From Hungatella hathewayi WAL-18680 (GTDB lineage Bacteria; Bacillota; Clostridia; Lachnospirales; Lachnospiraceae), in the NCBI RefSeq assembly GCF_000235505.1, contig NZ_JH379028.1, positions 143,358-207,357 on the forward strand: a DNA stretch of 64,000 nucleotides, given 5' to 3'. Positions 33,480-42,910 of the stretch are shown piece by piece (position 1 is the stretch's first letter; each line of letters starts with the position of its first letter). Below the pieces are notes generated by a model. The model did no database searches, was not told the origin of the DNA, and saw only the letters and a program-made list of their open reading frames with translations. The translations under genes were made by a program, and so were the position numbers.

Positions 33480-35750
33480 ATGGTCAGGGACGATATTAAA
33501 AAGCAGGTTACCATAGCGGTTGTCCTGGCGTTTACAGTCAGTGTGATACTGGTCCTGACAGGCAGTGTTATCAATTTAAGCATCAAGGGCACCCAGGAGA
33601 GGGAAGCGCAAAAGTATATGAAGGAGATTGTGTCGCAGTATAAGAATATCATCACGGCACAGCTCGACGGGGATATGCAGACCCTGGATGCAGTGGCAGT
33701 CCTTGCGGGGCAGGCCGGCGCCGATGGGATCAATGACGTTCTTCCTTATCTTGAGGGCTATATGAAAGAGATGAACGGACAAAATGATTTCCTCCGCATG
33801 GGAGTTGTTTCCTCAGAGGGGCTGGGATATTTTGTCAACGCGGACGGGACGAAGCATTATGGGATCGATGTCGGTGGCGAGGAATTCGTCAGGAGGATAT
33901 TAAACGGAGAGCGGATGGTTTCGGATATCGAGGAGGACAGGCTGTCGGCCGAATCTGTTATCTTCTGCGGGGTACCGGTCACCCACGATGGGAATGTCAT
34001 CGGCGCGGTCACGGCCACCCGCACAACCGACAATCTCTCCGAGATCATAAGCCGTGAAATCTTTGACGGCGTTGCTTTTATCCATATCGTTGACCGGTCC
34101 GGTGATTTCATCCTCCGTTCTGACCACGCGGTAATCCAGAAGGAGATGGACAACATCTTTGATGAGGGAGATGTCACGGAGGAAACGAAAGCGTCCATAC
34201 TCGCCGACATCAAAAACGGCGGGGATTCCTTTGCCATATTTCGCTATCAGGGGAAAGGTTATTGGGTGACTTTTATCCCTGTGGGAATCAATGACTGGCA
34301 GATTTTCTGCCTGGTGCCTCAGACATTCTTAAACCACAATCTTGATACCATCTTTTTGGTGTATTTGTGCGTCATGATATGTATGATCATTTTATTCATG
34401 ATTCTGTTCCTGTATATTTACAGCCTTCTGCGGAGGAAACAGGAAACGCTCCAGATACTGGCGTACAAGGATGTGCTGACGGGGACAGGTAACCGGAATG
34501 GCTTTGTGTCGGAACTGCCCGCGCTGCTTGAAAAGCAGGTGGATTACGCGCTGGTGCTGATGAATGTCAGCGGCTTTAAGTTTGTGAATGAGTTCTTTGG
34601 TTTTGAAAGGGGAAATGCCCTCCTGCAGCATATCGCCGGCGTTTTGGAACATAACATCGGCGAGGGGGAGCGCTGCTACCGGGACAACGCCGATCGCTTC
34701 GGCATGCTTCTTCTTTACAGCGGCAGGGAAGAATTGATTGACAGGCTCAAACGGATACACAGGGATATCAACTCATATATTGCTTCTCCCAACCAGGAGT
34801 ACCGCATCAACTGTAATTTTGGAGTACACATCATACAGGGGGAGGATAAAAAGGACAGTCTCCTGTCTCCGGATGGGGCCATCAATGGCGCCCTTCTGGC
34901 ATTAAACAGCGTCAATGGAAACATGACCAATCCGTTTGCTTTTTATGATGAGGCAATTCATGAAAAGGCGCGCAAAAAGGTGGAGATTGCCAGCCAGATG
35001 CACGCGGCCCTGGCAAACAGGGAGTTCCACATGTATCTTCAGCCCAAATACAATTTAACTGACAAGTCCCTTCATAGTGCGGAAGCCCTTGTCCGCTGGT
35101 ATACGGCCGACGGCGTCATTCACTATCCCGATGAATTCATACCGGTATTTGAGGAAAATGGATTTATCACGGAGCTGGATATGTTCATGCTTGAGGAAGC
35201 CTGCCGGCAAGTTGCGGACTGGAGAAGGCAGGGGTATGATATACGGCCGATTTCCGTGAACCAATCCAGAATCTTCTTTTACGATGAGAAGTATTTCGAC
35301 AAGTTCTATGAAATTGTGAACCGGTATCATATCGACCCATCCATGATTATCCTGGAAGTGACGGAGAGCGTTGCCATGAGCAACTTAGAGCGTGTGAAGA
35401 AGGTGATTGGGAAGCTTCACAGCATGGGATTCTCCATCTCCATGGACGATTTTGGAAGCGGGTATTCCTCTTTGAATACTTTAAAAGATTTAGACATCGC
35501 GGAGTTAAAACTGGACAGGGATTTCCTGTCTGAACAGTCCACATCCCGGCGGGGCCGGATTGTGATTGAAAGTGTGATTCACCTTGCCAGGGCGCTTTCC
35601 ATCACAACGGTTGCGGAAGGAATTGAGAACCTGGCGCAGCTTGAGTTTATGAAATCCATTCACTGTGATATCGGACAGGGCTATTATTTTGCCAAGCCCA
35701 TGCCCGTGGAGGAGTTTGAACGGACGGTTTTACATATGAGGGAGGGGTAA
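33480..35750 (+). CDS. Membrane c-di-GMP phosphodiesterase (sensor, degenerate GGDEF, EAL)
   Basis: A 756-residue protein. N-terminal membrane helix (VLAFTVSVILVLTGSVINLS), an extracellular Cache-like sensor of about 240 residues, a second membrane helix near residues 285-310 (LVYLCVMICMIILFMILF), a GGDEF-like domain in which the active-site motif is lost (DRFGMLLLYS in its place), and a C-terminal EAL domain with SAEALVRW, ILEVTES, MDDFGSGYSSL and VAEGIE all kept. It should therefore degrade c-di-GMP in response to an external small molecule and not make it. It is followed one base later by a diguanylate cyclase, so the two opposing enzymes are co-expressed. Confidence 0.9.
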   Translation: MVRDDIKKQVTIAVVLAFTVSVILVLTGSVINLSIKGTQEREAQKYMKEIVSQYKNIITAQLDGDMQTLDAVAVLAGQAGADGINDVLPYLEGYMKEMNGQNDFLRMGVVSSEGLGYFVNADGTKHYGIDVGGEEFVRRILNGERMVSDIEEDRLSAESVIFCGVPVTHDGNVIGAVTATRTTDNLSEIISREIFDGVAFIHIVDRSGDFILRSDHAVIQKEMDNIFDEGDVTEETKASILADIKNGGDSFAIFRYQGKGYWVTFIPVGINDWQIFCLVPQTFLNHNLDTIFLVYLCVMICMIILFMILFLYIYSLLRRKQETLQILAYKDVLTGTGNRNGFVSELPALLEKQVDYALVLMNVSGFKFVNEFFGFERGNALLQHIAGVLEHNIGEGERCYRDNADRFGMLLLYSGREELIDRLKRIHRDINSYIASPNQEYRINCNFGVHIIQGEDKKDSLLSPDGAINGALLALNSVNGNMTNPFAFYDEAIHEKARKKVEIASQMHAALANREFHMYLQPKYNLTDKSLHSAEALVRWYTADGVIHYPDEFIPVFEENGFITELDMFMLEEACRQVADWRRQGYDIRPISVNQSRIFFYDEKYFDKFYEIVNRYHIDPSMIILEVTESVAMSNLERVKKVIGKLHSMGFSISMDDFGSGYSSLNTLKDLDIAELKLDRDFLSEQSTSRRGRIVIESVIHLARALSITTVAEGIENLAQLEFMKSIHCDIGQGYYFAKPMPVEEFERTVLHMREG

Positions 35751-35751
35751 T

Positions 35752-37329
35752 ATGTATCAGTGCAGTCTGCAAATAGCTGTTTTCAGTCATCACCAAGTAA
35801 TTGGGGAGGTAATTCGTGAAATTCCTCCGCTGGAACATTTTTCACACCGTGTCATGGAAAGGACGGATACTGACCCGTTGCTGCTTCAGGAGAGTCAGGT
35901 GGTGGTCTGGGACTTGGGACCGGCGCTTCTTCCCTCCGAACTTCGCCTGCGCTGCCAAAAGGAGGCTGTCTTGATTTACTGCGGGGAGCATGAGCAGATT
36001 GGTGCATTTGACCTGCCGGAACTGCAGGCCGTGGATGAGTTCTGGGAAATGCCTTACCGCCGGGAACGCGTGCGGCTGCGCATGGAAGATATATTCAGGC
36101 GCATGAAGACGGAGTATGATTTATGTATGACCAGGACCTATCTGGATACCGCCATAGACAGTCTTCCGGATATGATGTGGTTTAAATCCTTAGACGGCAT
36201 TCACGTCAAGGTTAACAAGGCATTTTGCACCGTGGTCGGGAAATCCAGGGAGGATGTGACCGGGCGGGACCACTGTTATATCTGGGGCGTCTCGCCGGAT
36301 GATGCTGAGAATGGGGAGGCCTCCTGCCGGGAGTCGGAGCAGGCGGTCATAAAGGCAGGCCACACCCTGCAGTTTACGGAGGAAGTCAAATGCTCCCGCG
36401 GGATGCGCCAGCTCCGCACCTACAAGACCCCGATTATCGACCGGGACGGAGTGACGGTCCTGGGAACCGTGGGAATTGGGCATGATGTGACGGATTTGGG
36501 GAATATGAGCGCTGAGATTGAGATACTGCTCCAGAGCATGCCCTATGCCATTCTTCTGAGGGACAAGGAGGACCGGATTCTCAATGTCAACGAAAAGTTT
36601 GAGGAGTATTTCCGGACAGAGAGGGAAAATGTGGTGGGCCGGGACTATGAGGGGTGGATTGCAAAGGCGTTTGCAGAGCCGCATACGATTAACAACGAAG
36701 GGTATGTGGAGGCCATGGTGTCCCTGCCGGAAGGCTTTGGAAGAATGCTGGAGATTCATGAGAATTTCATCCATGATATCTTCCATAATGTGGTCGGGAA
36801 GCTTTGCATCTTCCGGGATGTGACGGTAGAGCGCAGTCTGGAAAAACAGATTCTCCACAGCTCTAACACGGACTTTCTCACTGGACTTTATAATCGCCGT
36901 TGCTTTTATAAGTACATCAACAATAACCGGGAGGATAGGACGGTCAGCCTGCTGTATATTGATTTGGACAGTTTCAAGGCAATCAATGACTCATACGGAC
37001 ATAAGGTCGGGGACGCGGTCCTGATACATACCGCGCGGATACTGTCAGAGTCATTCCGGGAAGACTTTGTGGCGCGCTTTGGCGGGGACGAGTTTTTGGT
37101 AGTCCGGCTGGGAGACTGTCCCATCTGCCAGCTGGAGCAGGAGGCAGATCACTTCCTCGAGGAAATCCGGAATGAATTTCAGGCAGCCGGACAGGTTCTT
37201 ACGCTGTCCGCCAGCGTAGGTATCGCCCAGACGAGTGATGCGGGTATGGACATTGACCTGCTCCTTCAGAGAAGCGACCAGGCGCTGTACCGGGCGAAAA
37301 AAGGGGGAAGGAACCGGTACTGTATGTAA
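35752..37329 (+). CDS. PAS-domain diguanylate cyclase (GGDEF)
   Basis: A 525-residue soluble protein. An N-terminal region of about 120 residues resembles a receiver-like domain without clear motifs, then two PAS domains (about 125-245, with DSLPDMMWFKSLDGIHVKVN, and 260-370, with LRDKEDRILNVNEKFEEYFR), then a GGDEF domain with DFLTGLYNRRCFYKY and RFGGDEFLVV intact. The position for the allosteric inhibition site (RxxD) reads FRED, so product inhibition may be absent. It should make c-di-GMP from GTP and works opposite to the phosphodiesterase just upstream. Starts one base after that gene's stop. Confidence 0.92.
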   Translation: MYQCSLQIAVFSHHQVIGEVIREIPPLEHFSHRVMERTDTDPLLLQESQVVVWDLGPALLPSELRLRCQKEAVLIYCGEHEQIGAFDLPELQAVDEFWEMPYRRERVRLRMEDIFRRMKTEYDLCMTRTYLDTAIDSLPDMMWFKSLDGIHVKVNKAFCTVVGKSREDVTGRDHCYIWGVSPDDAENGEASCRESEQAVIKAGHTLQFTEEVKCSRGMRQLRTYKTPIIDRDGVTVLGTVGIGHDVTDLGNMSAEIEILLQSMPYAILLRDKEDRILNVNEKFEEYFRTERENVVGRDYEGWIAKAFAEPHTINNEGYVEAMVSLPEGFGRMLEIHENFIHDIFHNVVGKLCIFRDVTVERSLEKQILHSSNTDFLTGLYNRRCFYKYINNNREDRTVSLLYIDLDSFKAINDSYGHKVGDAVLIHTARILSESFREDFVARFGGDEFLVVRLGDCPICQLEQEADHFLEEIRNEFQAAGQVLTLSASVGIAQTSDAGMDIDLLLQRSDQALYRAKKGGRNRYCM

Positions 37330-37438
37330 CAGGAAAGGGCAGGCAATCGTTTCAAGAAAGGTCGGAACCCCTGCCCTCATAAGTGACGGCCTGCTGAGGC
37401 TGGGACAGATGGTTGTTTAATATATATTGCAGTTGTAA

Positions 37439-37482
37439 AAAAGGCAGAATTCTTGTATATAAATGGAAGTCTGCCTTTTGTA
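37439..37482 (+). terminator. Terminator after the c-di-GMP gene pair
   Basis: AAAAGGCAGA (37439-37448) pairs with TCTGCCTTTT (37470-37479), loop of 21. The stretch from here to 37970 (about 490 bp) holds no gene I can support; it is AT-rich with an imperfect hairpin near 37756-37798. Confidence 0.75.
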
Positions 37483-37970
37483 TATTTTATTGATTTGTAT
37501 TTATTGACGAGGAGAAATGTAAGTTCCGGAAATTGGCTGTCTGCTATAAATGACTAAGAAATTGCATGTTTTGAAGTGGATGAGTGGAAATGTTTTCACA
37601 CATCTGTAACGCTCGTTATTATATAATTTAATTAGAAAAAAAGTTTAGAGTATAAATGGTATGTTCTTCCATTCCGTTATAGAAGATTATCTATAAGAGC
37701 CAGGTTTACAGAGGGCATTTTTGAAAACAGAGGTTATTATTTGAAGATTATGAAGCACGTACTCCCATTCCTCCAGTGAATGAGGAGTTGAGTGCGCATC
37801 ATTGATGAATAGGAAGAGAAGTTGTAACAAAAACATATTTTTTGACATACGGGAGGGGGAATGAAATCGGGGAACAATATGCGGCGGTAAACACCAAAAA
37901 GATTTATCTGCATGCAGTGGTAAGCGCTAAAGAGGAACCTATCAAAAAAATGGAGAGGAAAGAGGTCTTT

Positions 37971-38912
37971 ATGAGTAAAAAGAGAAAAGGATTATTGAAA
38001 AGGACAGTAGCTTTCTTATTAACAGCGGTTATGTGTATCAATATGACGGTTTATTCCATGGCCGCCGGAGAACAGGCAGCTGGCACCAACGCAGTTATTA
38101 CGCCGCAGGGAACCTTGGAGATAACGTCGGATTCCATCATCATTGACGGGCATGTTTACAGCAAAGCGCAGTTTACCCAGGCGCTGGAGCAGATAAAACG
38201 CCTGCCAAGCGAACAGGTGCCGGAGCAGCCTGCGGGGCGGTCGGCCGTAGTGGCCCTTGAGTTTGTAGGATTAGGATTGGGAGGAGTATTTGCGCAGATA
38301 GCCTTTACCCTATTGATGGCTGGGCTGATTGTGTCAGTCCTGGGAATAATATATGAGCTGAAAGCAGGAACGCTGCCGGGCCTTAACAGAAGTATACAAA
38401 TTGAAATCAAGGATTCGCAGTCGATATATATCGATAATGTCCGTGTAGGGGCTAACTGGGTCACGATGGCTACGGCAGAATATCTGTCAGAACATTATGA
38501 AGAAATTGAGGAGGCTGAGGGGGAATCTGATTCTGGAAATAATAACATGGGTGACCCCAATAAAAACCCAGATCCTACGATTATGGCTGGAATTATTGCC
38601 AAGATATCAGACAATCTAAAAGATAAGGTTGGAACATGTGATGAGTTTGCAAAAGCTCTTGTTGAAAAATTGAATCAAGCAGGAATTAAATTTGAGATTA
38701 TTCGAATTGACTCCAGGGTTGGAATATATTCAGACAAATACGGAAGTAGTATAGGAGACAAGTTTCATTACGGAATTCGGATTGGTAATATGGTCTATGA
38801 TAATTTGACACTTGCAGGAATGAAATGTGAGGATTGGTTAGCTGATTTAGGAGCAAATGGTGAATTTGCTGATATAACATGGAGAATTGTAAAAGAAATT
38901 TTAAACAATTAA
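37971..38912 (+). CDS. Secreted polymorphic toxin with papain-fold C-terminal domain
   Basis: About 313 residues. Signal peptide after MSKKRKGLLKRTVAFLLTAV, cleaved near SMAAG. A conserved-looking mature N-terminus (GTLEITSDSIIIDGHVYSKA) is followed by a long hydrophobic hairpin (VGLGLGGVFAQIAFTLLMAG), a linker (GNNNMGDPNKNPDP) and a C-terminal domain with VGTCDEFAKALVEKLNQAG, FHYGIRI and MVYDNLTLAGMKCEDWL. Cysteine, histidine and Asp/Asn in this order fit papain-fold toxin domains, some of which act as deamidases or proteases. ATG 37971 has GAAAGAGG upstream; in-frame triplets from 37842 lack a site. Codon use shifts to AT-rich near 38530, just where the toxin domain begins. A likely immunity gene follows 13 bases later. 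Confidence 0.7.
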   Translation: MSKKRKGLLKRTVAFLLTAVMCINMTVYSMAAGEQAAGTNAVITPQGTLEITSDSIIIDGHVYSKAQFTQALEQIKRLPSEQVPEQPAGRSAVVALEFVGLGLGGVFAQIAFTLLMAGLIVSVLGIIYELKAGTLPGLNRSIQIEIKDSQSIYIDNVRVGANWVTMATAEYLSEHYEEIEEAEGESDSGNNNMGDPNKNPDPTIMAGIIAKISDNLKDKVGTCDEFAKALVEKLNQAGIKFEIIRIDSRVGIYSDKYGSSIGDKFHYGIRIGNMVYDNLTLAGMKCEDWLADLGANGEFADITWRIVKEILNN

Positions 38913-38925
38913 AACAGGAGGACAG

Positions 38926-39288
38926 ATGGTTAGCAAAGATAATCAACAACGGACAATAAGAGAAATGCTAGAGTATATTAAAAAGAGACCTGGGATGTAT
39001 TTGGGGGAAAAAGAAGGTAGAATAGATTATCTTCGTCATTTTCTTGCTGGATGGTTTTGGAACAATGATGAAGGTATAAATGGCAGATATCGTGCAGGAA
39101 TTGCACACTATATTTATGAATGGATTAGGAAAAATAAAAGTAATGAATTTACAAAGATTGAATTTTCTTTTCTATGGTATAAGATGATTTATAGTGTGAC
39201 GGATACAGAGGATGATGCGTGGGAGTTGTTTTTTAAATTATCATATGAATATCTTGATTGCTTAGAAGCAGAAGTAAACAAAGAATGA
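38926..39288 (+). CDS. Probable immunity protein for the papain-fold toxin
   Basis: A 120-residue protein with no signal peptide or membrane segment, so cytoplasmic. N-terminal TIREMLEYIKKRPGMYLGEK recalls a small family seen next to contact-dependent or secreted toxins; DDAWELFFKLSYEYLDCLEA is the acidic C-terminus. It begins 13 bases after the toxin gene with CAGGAGGACAG upstream and shares its low GC content. Function as the cognate immunity factor is an inference from position, size and composition; I cannot name the family with certainty. Confidence 0.6.
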   Translation: MVSKDNQQRTIREMLEYIKKRPGMYLGEKEGRIDYLRHFLAGWFWNNDEGINGRYRAGIAHYIYEWIRKNKSNEFTKIEFSFLWYKMIYSVTDTEDDAWELFFKLSYEYLDCLEAEVNKE

Positions 39289-39323
39289 ATTCATGGTTAA
39301 TTTCGCACGATTTTGTCAGGGTA

Positions 39324-39368
39324 TGTTTCAAGAGGCTATGCCGTTCTTTGGCATAGCCTCTTGAAACA
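39324..39368. terminator. Long perfect hairpin after the toxin-immunity pair
   Basis: TGTTTCAAGAGGCTATGCC (39324-39342) pairs perfectly with GGCATAGCCTCTTGAAACA (39350-39368), 19 bp with a 7-base loop. No T run follows on the plus strand. It may end transcripts from either side or be a dispersed hairpin repeat. Confidence 0.6.
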
Positions 39369-39646
39369 GCCCATATTTTGGCCTTTTAAGGGTAATGCCG
39401 TTGTCTCAAATCGGCTTAATGTGCCCAGGAACTCATTTACTGAGATGAGGATTAAAAATGGAACACGAGCCGGTACAGCATGTCACATGGGCAAGAGAAC
39501 GCCTGAAAGAAACGTGAAATACGTTTTATTTTTAGAGAAAAGCTGAATTGTCGCGATTGCACCGCTCTAAATCATACTTAAAGATTAACATTGCATTATA
39601 AATATATAATCAGTAAAATACAGATTTTTTTACAAGGGATATTTAT

Positions 39647-40043
39647 ATGAAAAATGGGATATTTCATGTTACAGAAGGTAAAATGGAACAAATAAAAAAT
39701 GAATTTGATCATAAGACTTTTCTTGTAGAATTAGAGGGAGGTCAAATAGCAACATTAAATGACTATTTTTGTGTCATGTACAAAAAAATGTTGTTTTCCA
39801 AGAAAAAGTAATATGTGGGCTACTTATAATGATTGGATGATGGATTTTTCATGGATTGAGAAAGATATGAGTATTGTAATTGTTATATATAATTATGATT
39901 TATTTATGAAGCTGGATATTTCGTCTAAAACTGAAATATTCAGAGGATTTAAAGAGGATTATATTCCATGGTGGGAAAATGATGTAGTAAATCATATGGT
40001 CGATGGTGTACCGAAAAAATTTACTGTGTATTTAGTGGATTAG
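39647..40043 (+). pseudogene. Barstar-like immunity gene with a +1 frameshift in an A7 run
   Basis: ATG 39647 opens MKNGIFHVTEGKMEQIKNEF, then FLVELEGGQIATLNDYF, and runs into a stop after CVMYKKMLFSKKK. The neighbouring frame from about 39759 carries CCFPRKSNMWATYNDWMMDF, then SWIEKDMSIVIVIYNYDLF and the C-terminus VPKKFTVYLVD. Joined after the A run at 39782-39788 with one A removed, the two give one barstar-like protein of about 131 residues: small N-terminal strand and helix, then the W-x-x-x-N-D-W-M-x-D core typical of the barstar fold. Barstars inhibit barnase-type RNases, but no barnase gene is visible nearby, so this would be an orphan. A sequencing error in the homopolymer is possible. 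Confidence 0.7.
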
Positions 40044-40405
40044 AAATATAATATTGCCCGGCCTTGCTGGATAATGTTTTTGGAAGGTCCTATAAGCTTT
40101 TGGCTGGTTCAAGATTTAGTAAATAGACAGGAGGAAAAGGTATGAAAAATAATATTAAATAGTGAAAATAAAGATAAAGAAATATGGAAGAGACGTCAGT
40201 TATGATTGTGCTTCCGCTTTTCTTATATAGCAAAGAGGATTTCATTTATATATCGCAATTCTTGCATATTCGTGACGAATATGGTATGATTTAGTCATTA
40301 TGACAGATTCTTATAAGGTATTCGAAACGTTCTATATCAAAATCAAAGTTTGTCAGGGCATGTCGCTGCAAAATTCGGAGAGATAATACAACTTGGAGGG
40401 ATAAC
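40044..40405. other. Gene-free stretch with coding debris and the recQ promoter
   Basis: An AGGAGG site at about 40129 precedes an ATG (40141) whose frame stops after six codons, and short open pieces follow, suggesting decayed coding sequence. A clear plus-strand promoter lies at its end: TTGCAT 40262-40267, 17-bp spacer, TATGAT 40285-40290, serving recQ. Confidence 0.55.
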
Positions 40406-42847
40406 GTGAAGAAACAGGAGATACTAAAACATTACTTTGGATATGACCAGTTCCGGGAAGGGCAGGAACTGCTGATTGACAGTATGCTGGAAGGAAAAGA
40501 TACGCTGGGGATTATGCCTACCGGGGCTGGGAAAAGTCTGTGTTTTCAGATTCCGGCGCTGATGATGGATGGGGTGACGCTGGTGATTTCCCCGTTGATT
40601 TCACTGATGAAGGACCAGGTGGAGGCGTTAAACCAGGCGGGAGTTCATGCGGCGTATTTGAACAGTTCGCTGACGGCGGCGCAGTATTATAGGGCGCTGG
40701 AATTTGCGAGGGAGGGAAGATATCCCATTATTTATGTGGCTCCGGAGCGGTTGGTGACGGATGAATTTCTGGACTTTGCATTACATACGAAGATTTCCAT
40801 GATTGCGGTGGATGAAGCCCACTGCGTGTCCCAGTGGGGGCAGGATTTCAGGCCAAGTTACCTGCGGATTCTGGAGTTTGTGGAGCGGCTGCCGGTAAGG
40901 CCGGTGCTGAGTGCATTTACAGCCACGGCTACGAAGGAAGTCCGGGATGATATTATTGATATTTTGATGCTTCGGGAGCCGACGGTGCTGACGACCGGGT
41001 TTGACAGGCCGAATCTGTATTTTGGGGTGCAGAGTCCGAAGGATAAATATGCGTGTCTGAAAAATTATCTGGAGACCCATCAGGGGGAGAGCGGCGTGAT
41101 TTACTGCCTGACGAGGAAGGTGGTGGAGGAGGTCTGCGAGAAGCTGAGAAGGGATGGATATCCGGTGACCAGGTATCATGCGGGGCTCAGTGATGGGGAG
41201 CGGAAGCAGAACCAGGAAGATTTTATCTATGACAGGTATCCGTTAATGGTGGCCACCAATGCGTTCGGGATGGGGATTGATAAGTCCAATGTGCGGTTTG
41301 TGGTACATTATAATATGCCGAAAAATATGGAGTCATATTATCAAGAAGCGGGAAGAGCCGGTCGAGATGGGGAGCCGGCGGAGTGTATTCTGCTGTATGG
41401 CGGCCAGGATGTGGTGACGAACCAGTTCTTCATTGACAATAACCAGGACAACCAGGAGCTGGATGCGGTGACGAGAGCCATTGTCATGGAGCGGGACCGG
41501 GACCGGCTGAAAAAAATGACGTATTACTGCTTTACCAATGAGTGCCTGCGGGACTATATTTTGCGGTATTTTGGGGAGTATGGGGAGAATTACTGCGGGA
41601 ATTGTTCCAATTGTCTGAGCCAGTTTGAGACGGTGGATGTGACGGATATTGCAAGGGCGATTATCGGGTGTGTTGCGTCCAGCCGGCAACGTTATGGCAC
41701 CAATGTCATTATCGACACGCTTCATGGGGCAAATACCGCGAAGATTCGACAGTACCGTATGGATGAGAACCCTCACTATGCCGAACTGGCAAAAGTACCG
41801 TCCTACAAACTGCGCCAGGTGATGAATCATCTGCTGCTGGGGGATTACCTGTTTGTGACAAATGATGAATATGTGGTAGTGAAACTGACAGAGAAAGCCA
41901 AGGAATTTATGGAAGGCGACGAAGCCATTGTGATGAAAATGGCGAAGGAACAGGAGCGCCAGGCGAAGGAGAAGAGCGAGAAGAAAGCCAGGAAGAGTAA
42001 GGCCGTCAAGGATGCCGCGCTCACGGAGCTGGATGAGACGCTCTTTGAAAAACTCCGCGGCCTTCGCTCCGAGATTGCAAAGGAGGAGAAAGTGCCTCCG
42101 TATATTGTGTTCTCTGACAGGACGCTGGTCCATATGTGCAGTGTTAAGCCGGTGACAAAAGGGGAAATGCTGTCGGTGTCCGGTGTGGGTGAGTTTAAGT
42201 ATGAGAAATATGGAGAGCGTTTCTTAGAGTGCATCAGGGCGGAGCGGAATGTGGCGGTGCACACGGAAGAGAGCGGGGATAGTAACGGAAATGTCCATGT
42301 ATCTGAGTATACAATGGACATCGCTGCCGGGGATGCTATGGGATATTTCGGAGAGGATGATATCTATTTTAGCAGTGACAGCGATGAATTTGACGATTGG
42401 TCTATCGATGACGCCATGGCGGCCTGGGAAAATGGCAGCCAGGAACCAGTGAAACAAAAAAACTCCCCCGCCAAGACCAGTGCCACAAAAACAAAGAAAA
42501 CCAAAGCCACCAAGACCGATTTCGTCATGACCCAGGAACTGGCTGAACAGCTTCACTATTCGGAGCGGATGTCCCTCAGCGATTTTGTGGGACAGATAAA
42601 CGATATGCGGGATGACACCGTCATGAAACGCCTGACAATCAAAGAGGTGGAACAGAAACTGGTGGACGACGGATGTTTTGAGGAGCGGTTCTTCAATGGA
42701 ATGAAGCGGAAGAACTTGACGGAAACCGGAAGAATGTTTGGAATTGTGGCGGAGAAGCGGCTGAGTGAGAAGGGGAATGAGTATGATGTGTTTTATTATA
42801 CGGAGAAGGCCCAGAGGGGGATTGTGGAGTGGCTGGTAAAAAGATGA
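40406..42847 (+). CDS. recQ: ATP-dependent DNA helicase RecQ
   Basis: An 813-residue superfamily 2 helicase that unwinds DNA in recombination and fork repair. Motif I is GIMPTGAGKSLCFQIPAL, motif II AVDEAHCVSQWG, then FRPSYLRI, SAFTATATKEVRDDI and motif VI QEAGRAGRDGEP. The RecQ zinc-binding cysteines are in YYCFTNECLRDYIL and YCGNCSNC, and an RQC/HRDC-like region follows. An acidic, lysine-rich insert (about 690-730) precedes the C-terminal winged segment. The last 100 bp are duplicated at 43534-43632, and the present C-terminus (EWLVKR) differs from that of the copy (EWLLEAEGR), so the gene end has been rewritten by an insertion. Confidence 0.95.
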   Translation: MKKQEILKHYFGYDQFREGQELLIDSMLEGKDTLGIMPTGAGKSLCFQIPALMMDGVTLVISPLISLMKDQVEALNQAGVHAAYLNSSLTAAQYYRALEFAREGRYPIIYVAPERLVTDEFLDFALHTKISMIAVDEAHCVSQWGQDFRPSYLRILEFVERLPVRPVLSAFTATATKEVRDDIIDILMLREPTVLTTGFDRPNLYFGVQSPKDKYACLKNYLETHQGESGVIYCLTRKVVEEVCEKLRRDGYPVTRYHAGLSDGERKQNQEDFIYDRYPLMVATNAFGMGIDKSNVRFVVHYNMPKNMESYYQEAGRAGRDGEPAECILLYGGQDVVTNQFFIDNNQDNQELDAVTRAIVMERDRDRLKKMTYYCFTNECLRDYILRYFGEYGENYCGNCSNCLSQFETVDVTDIARAIIGCVASSRQRYGTNVIIDTLHGANTAKIRQYRMDENPHYAELAKVPSYKLRQVMNHLLLGDYLFVTNDEYVVVKLTEKAKEFMEGDEAIVMKMAKEQERQAKEKSEKKARKSKAVKDAALTELDETLFEKLRGLRSEIAKEEKVPPYIVFSDRTLVHMCSVKPVTKGEMLSVSGVGEFKYEKYGERFLECIRAERNVAVHTEESGDSNGNVHVSEYTMDIAAGDAMGYFGEDDIYFSSDSDEFDDWSIDDAMAAWENGSQEPVKQKNSPAKTSATKTKKTKATKTDFVMTQELAEQLHYSERMSLSDFVGQINDMRDDTVMKRLTIKEVEQKLVDDGCFEERFFNGMKRKNLTETGRMFGIVAEKRLSEKGNEYDVFYYTEKAQRGIVEWLVKR
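42740..42836 (+). repeat. Direct repeat, left copy (within recQ 3' end)
   Basis: This 97-bp stretch of recQ recurs at 43534-43630 with a constant offset of 794 bp and about three mismatches (GAGAAGGGG/GAGAAAGGG; GAGAAGGCC/GAAAACGCC). Weaker similarity continues some 25 bp upstream with a gap. Confidence 0.9.
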
Positions 42848-42910
42848 TGGATATTTATATGTTTTGTCCAGTGAATCAATATAGGATTCAATGAATTAGA
42901 ACCGGAGGAA

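Noticed and set aside
39313-39546. 77-codon frame between the immunity gene and the barstar-like gene
   Set aside because: Covers the 19-bp hairpin, lacks a ribosome site and matches nothing I recognise; at best toxin-gene debris.
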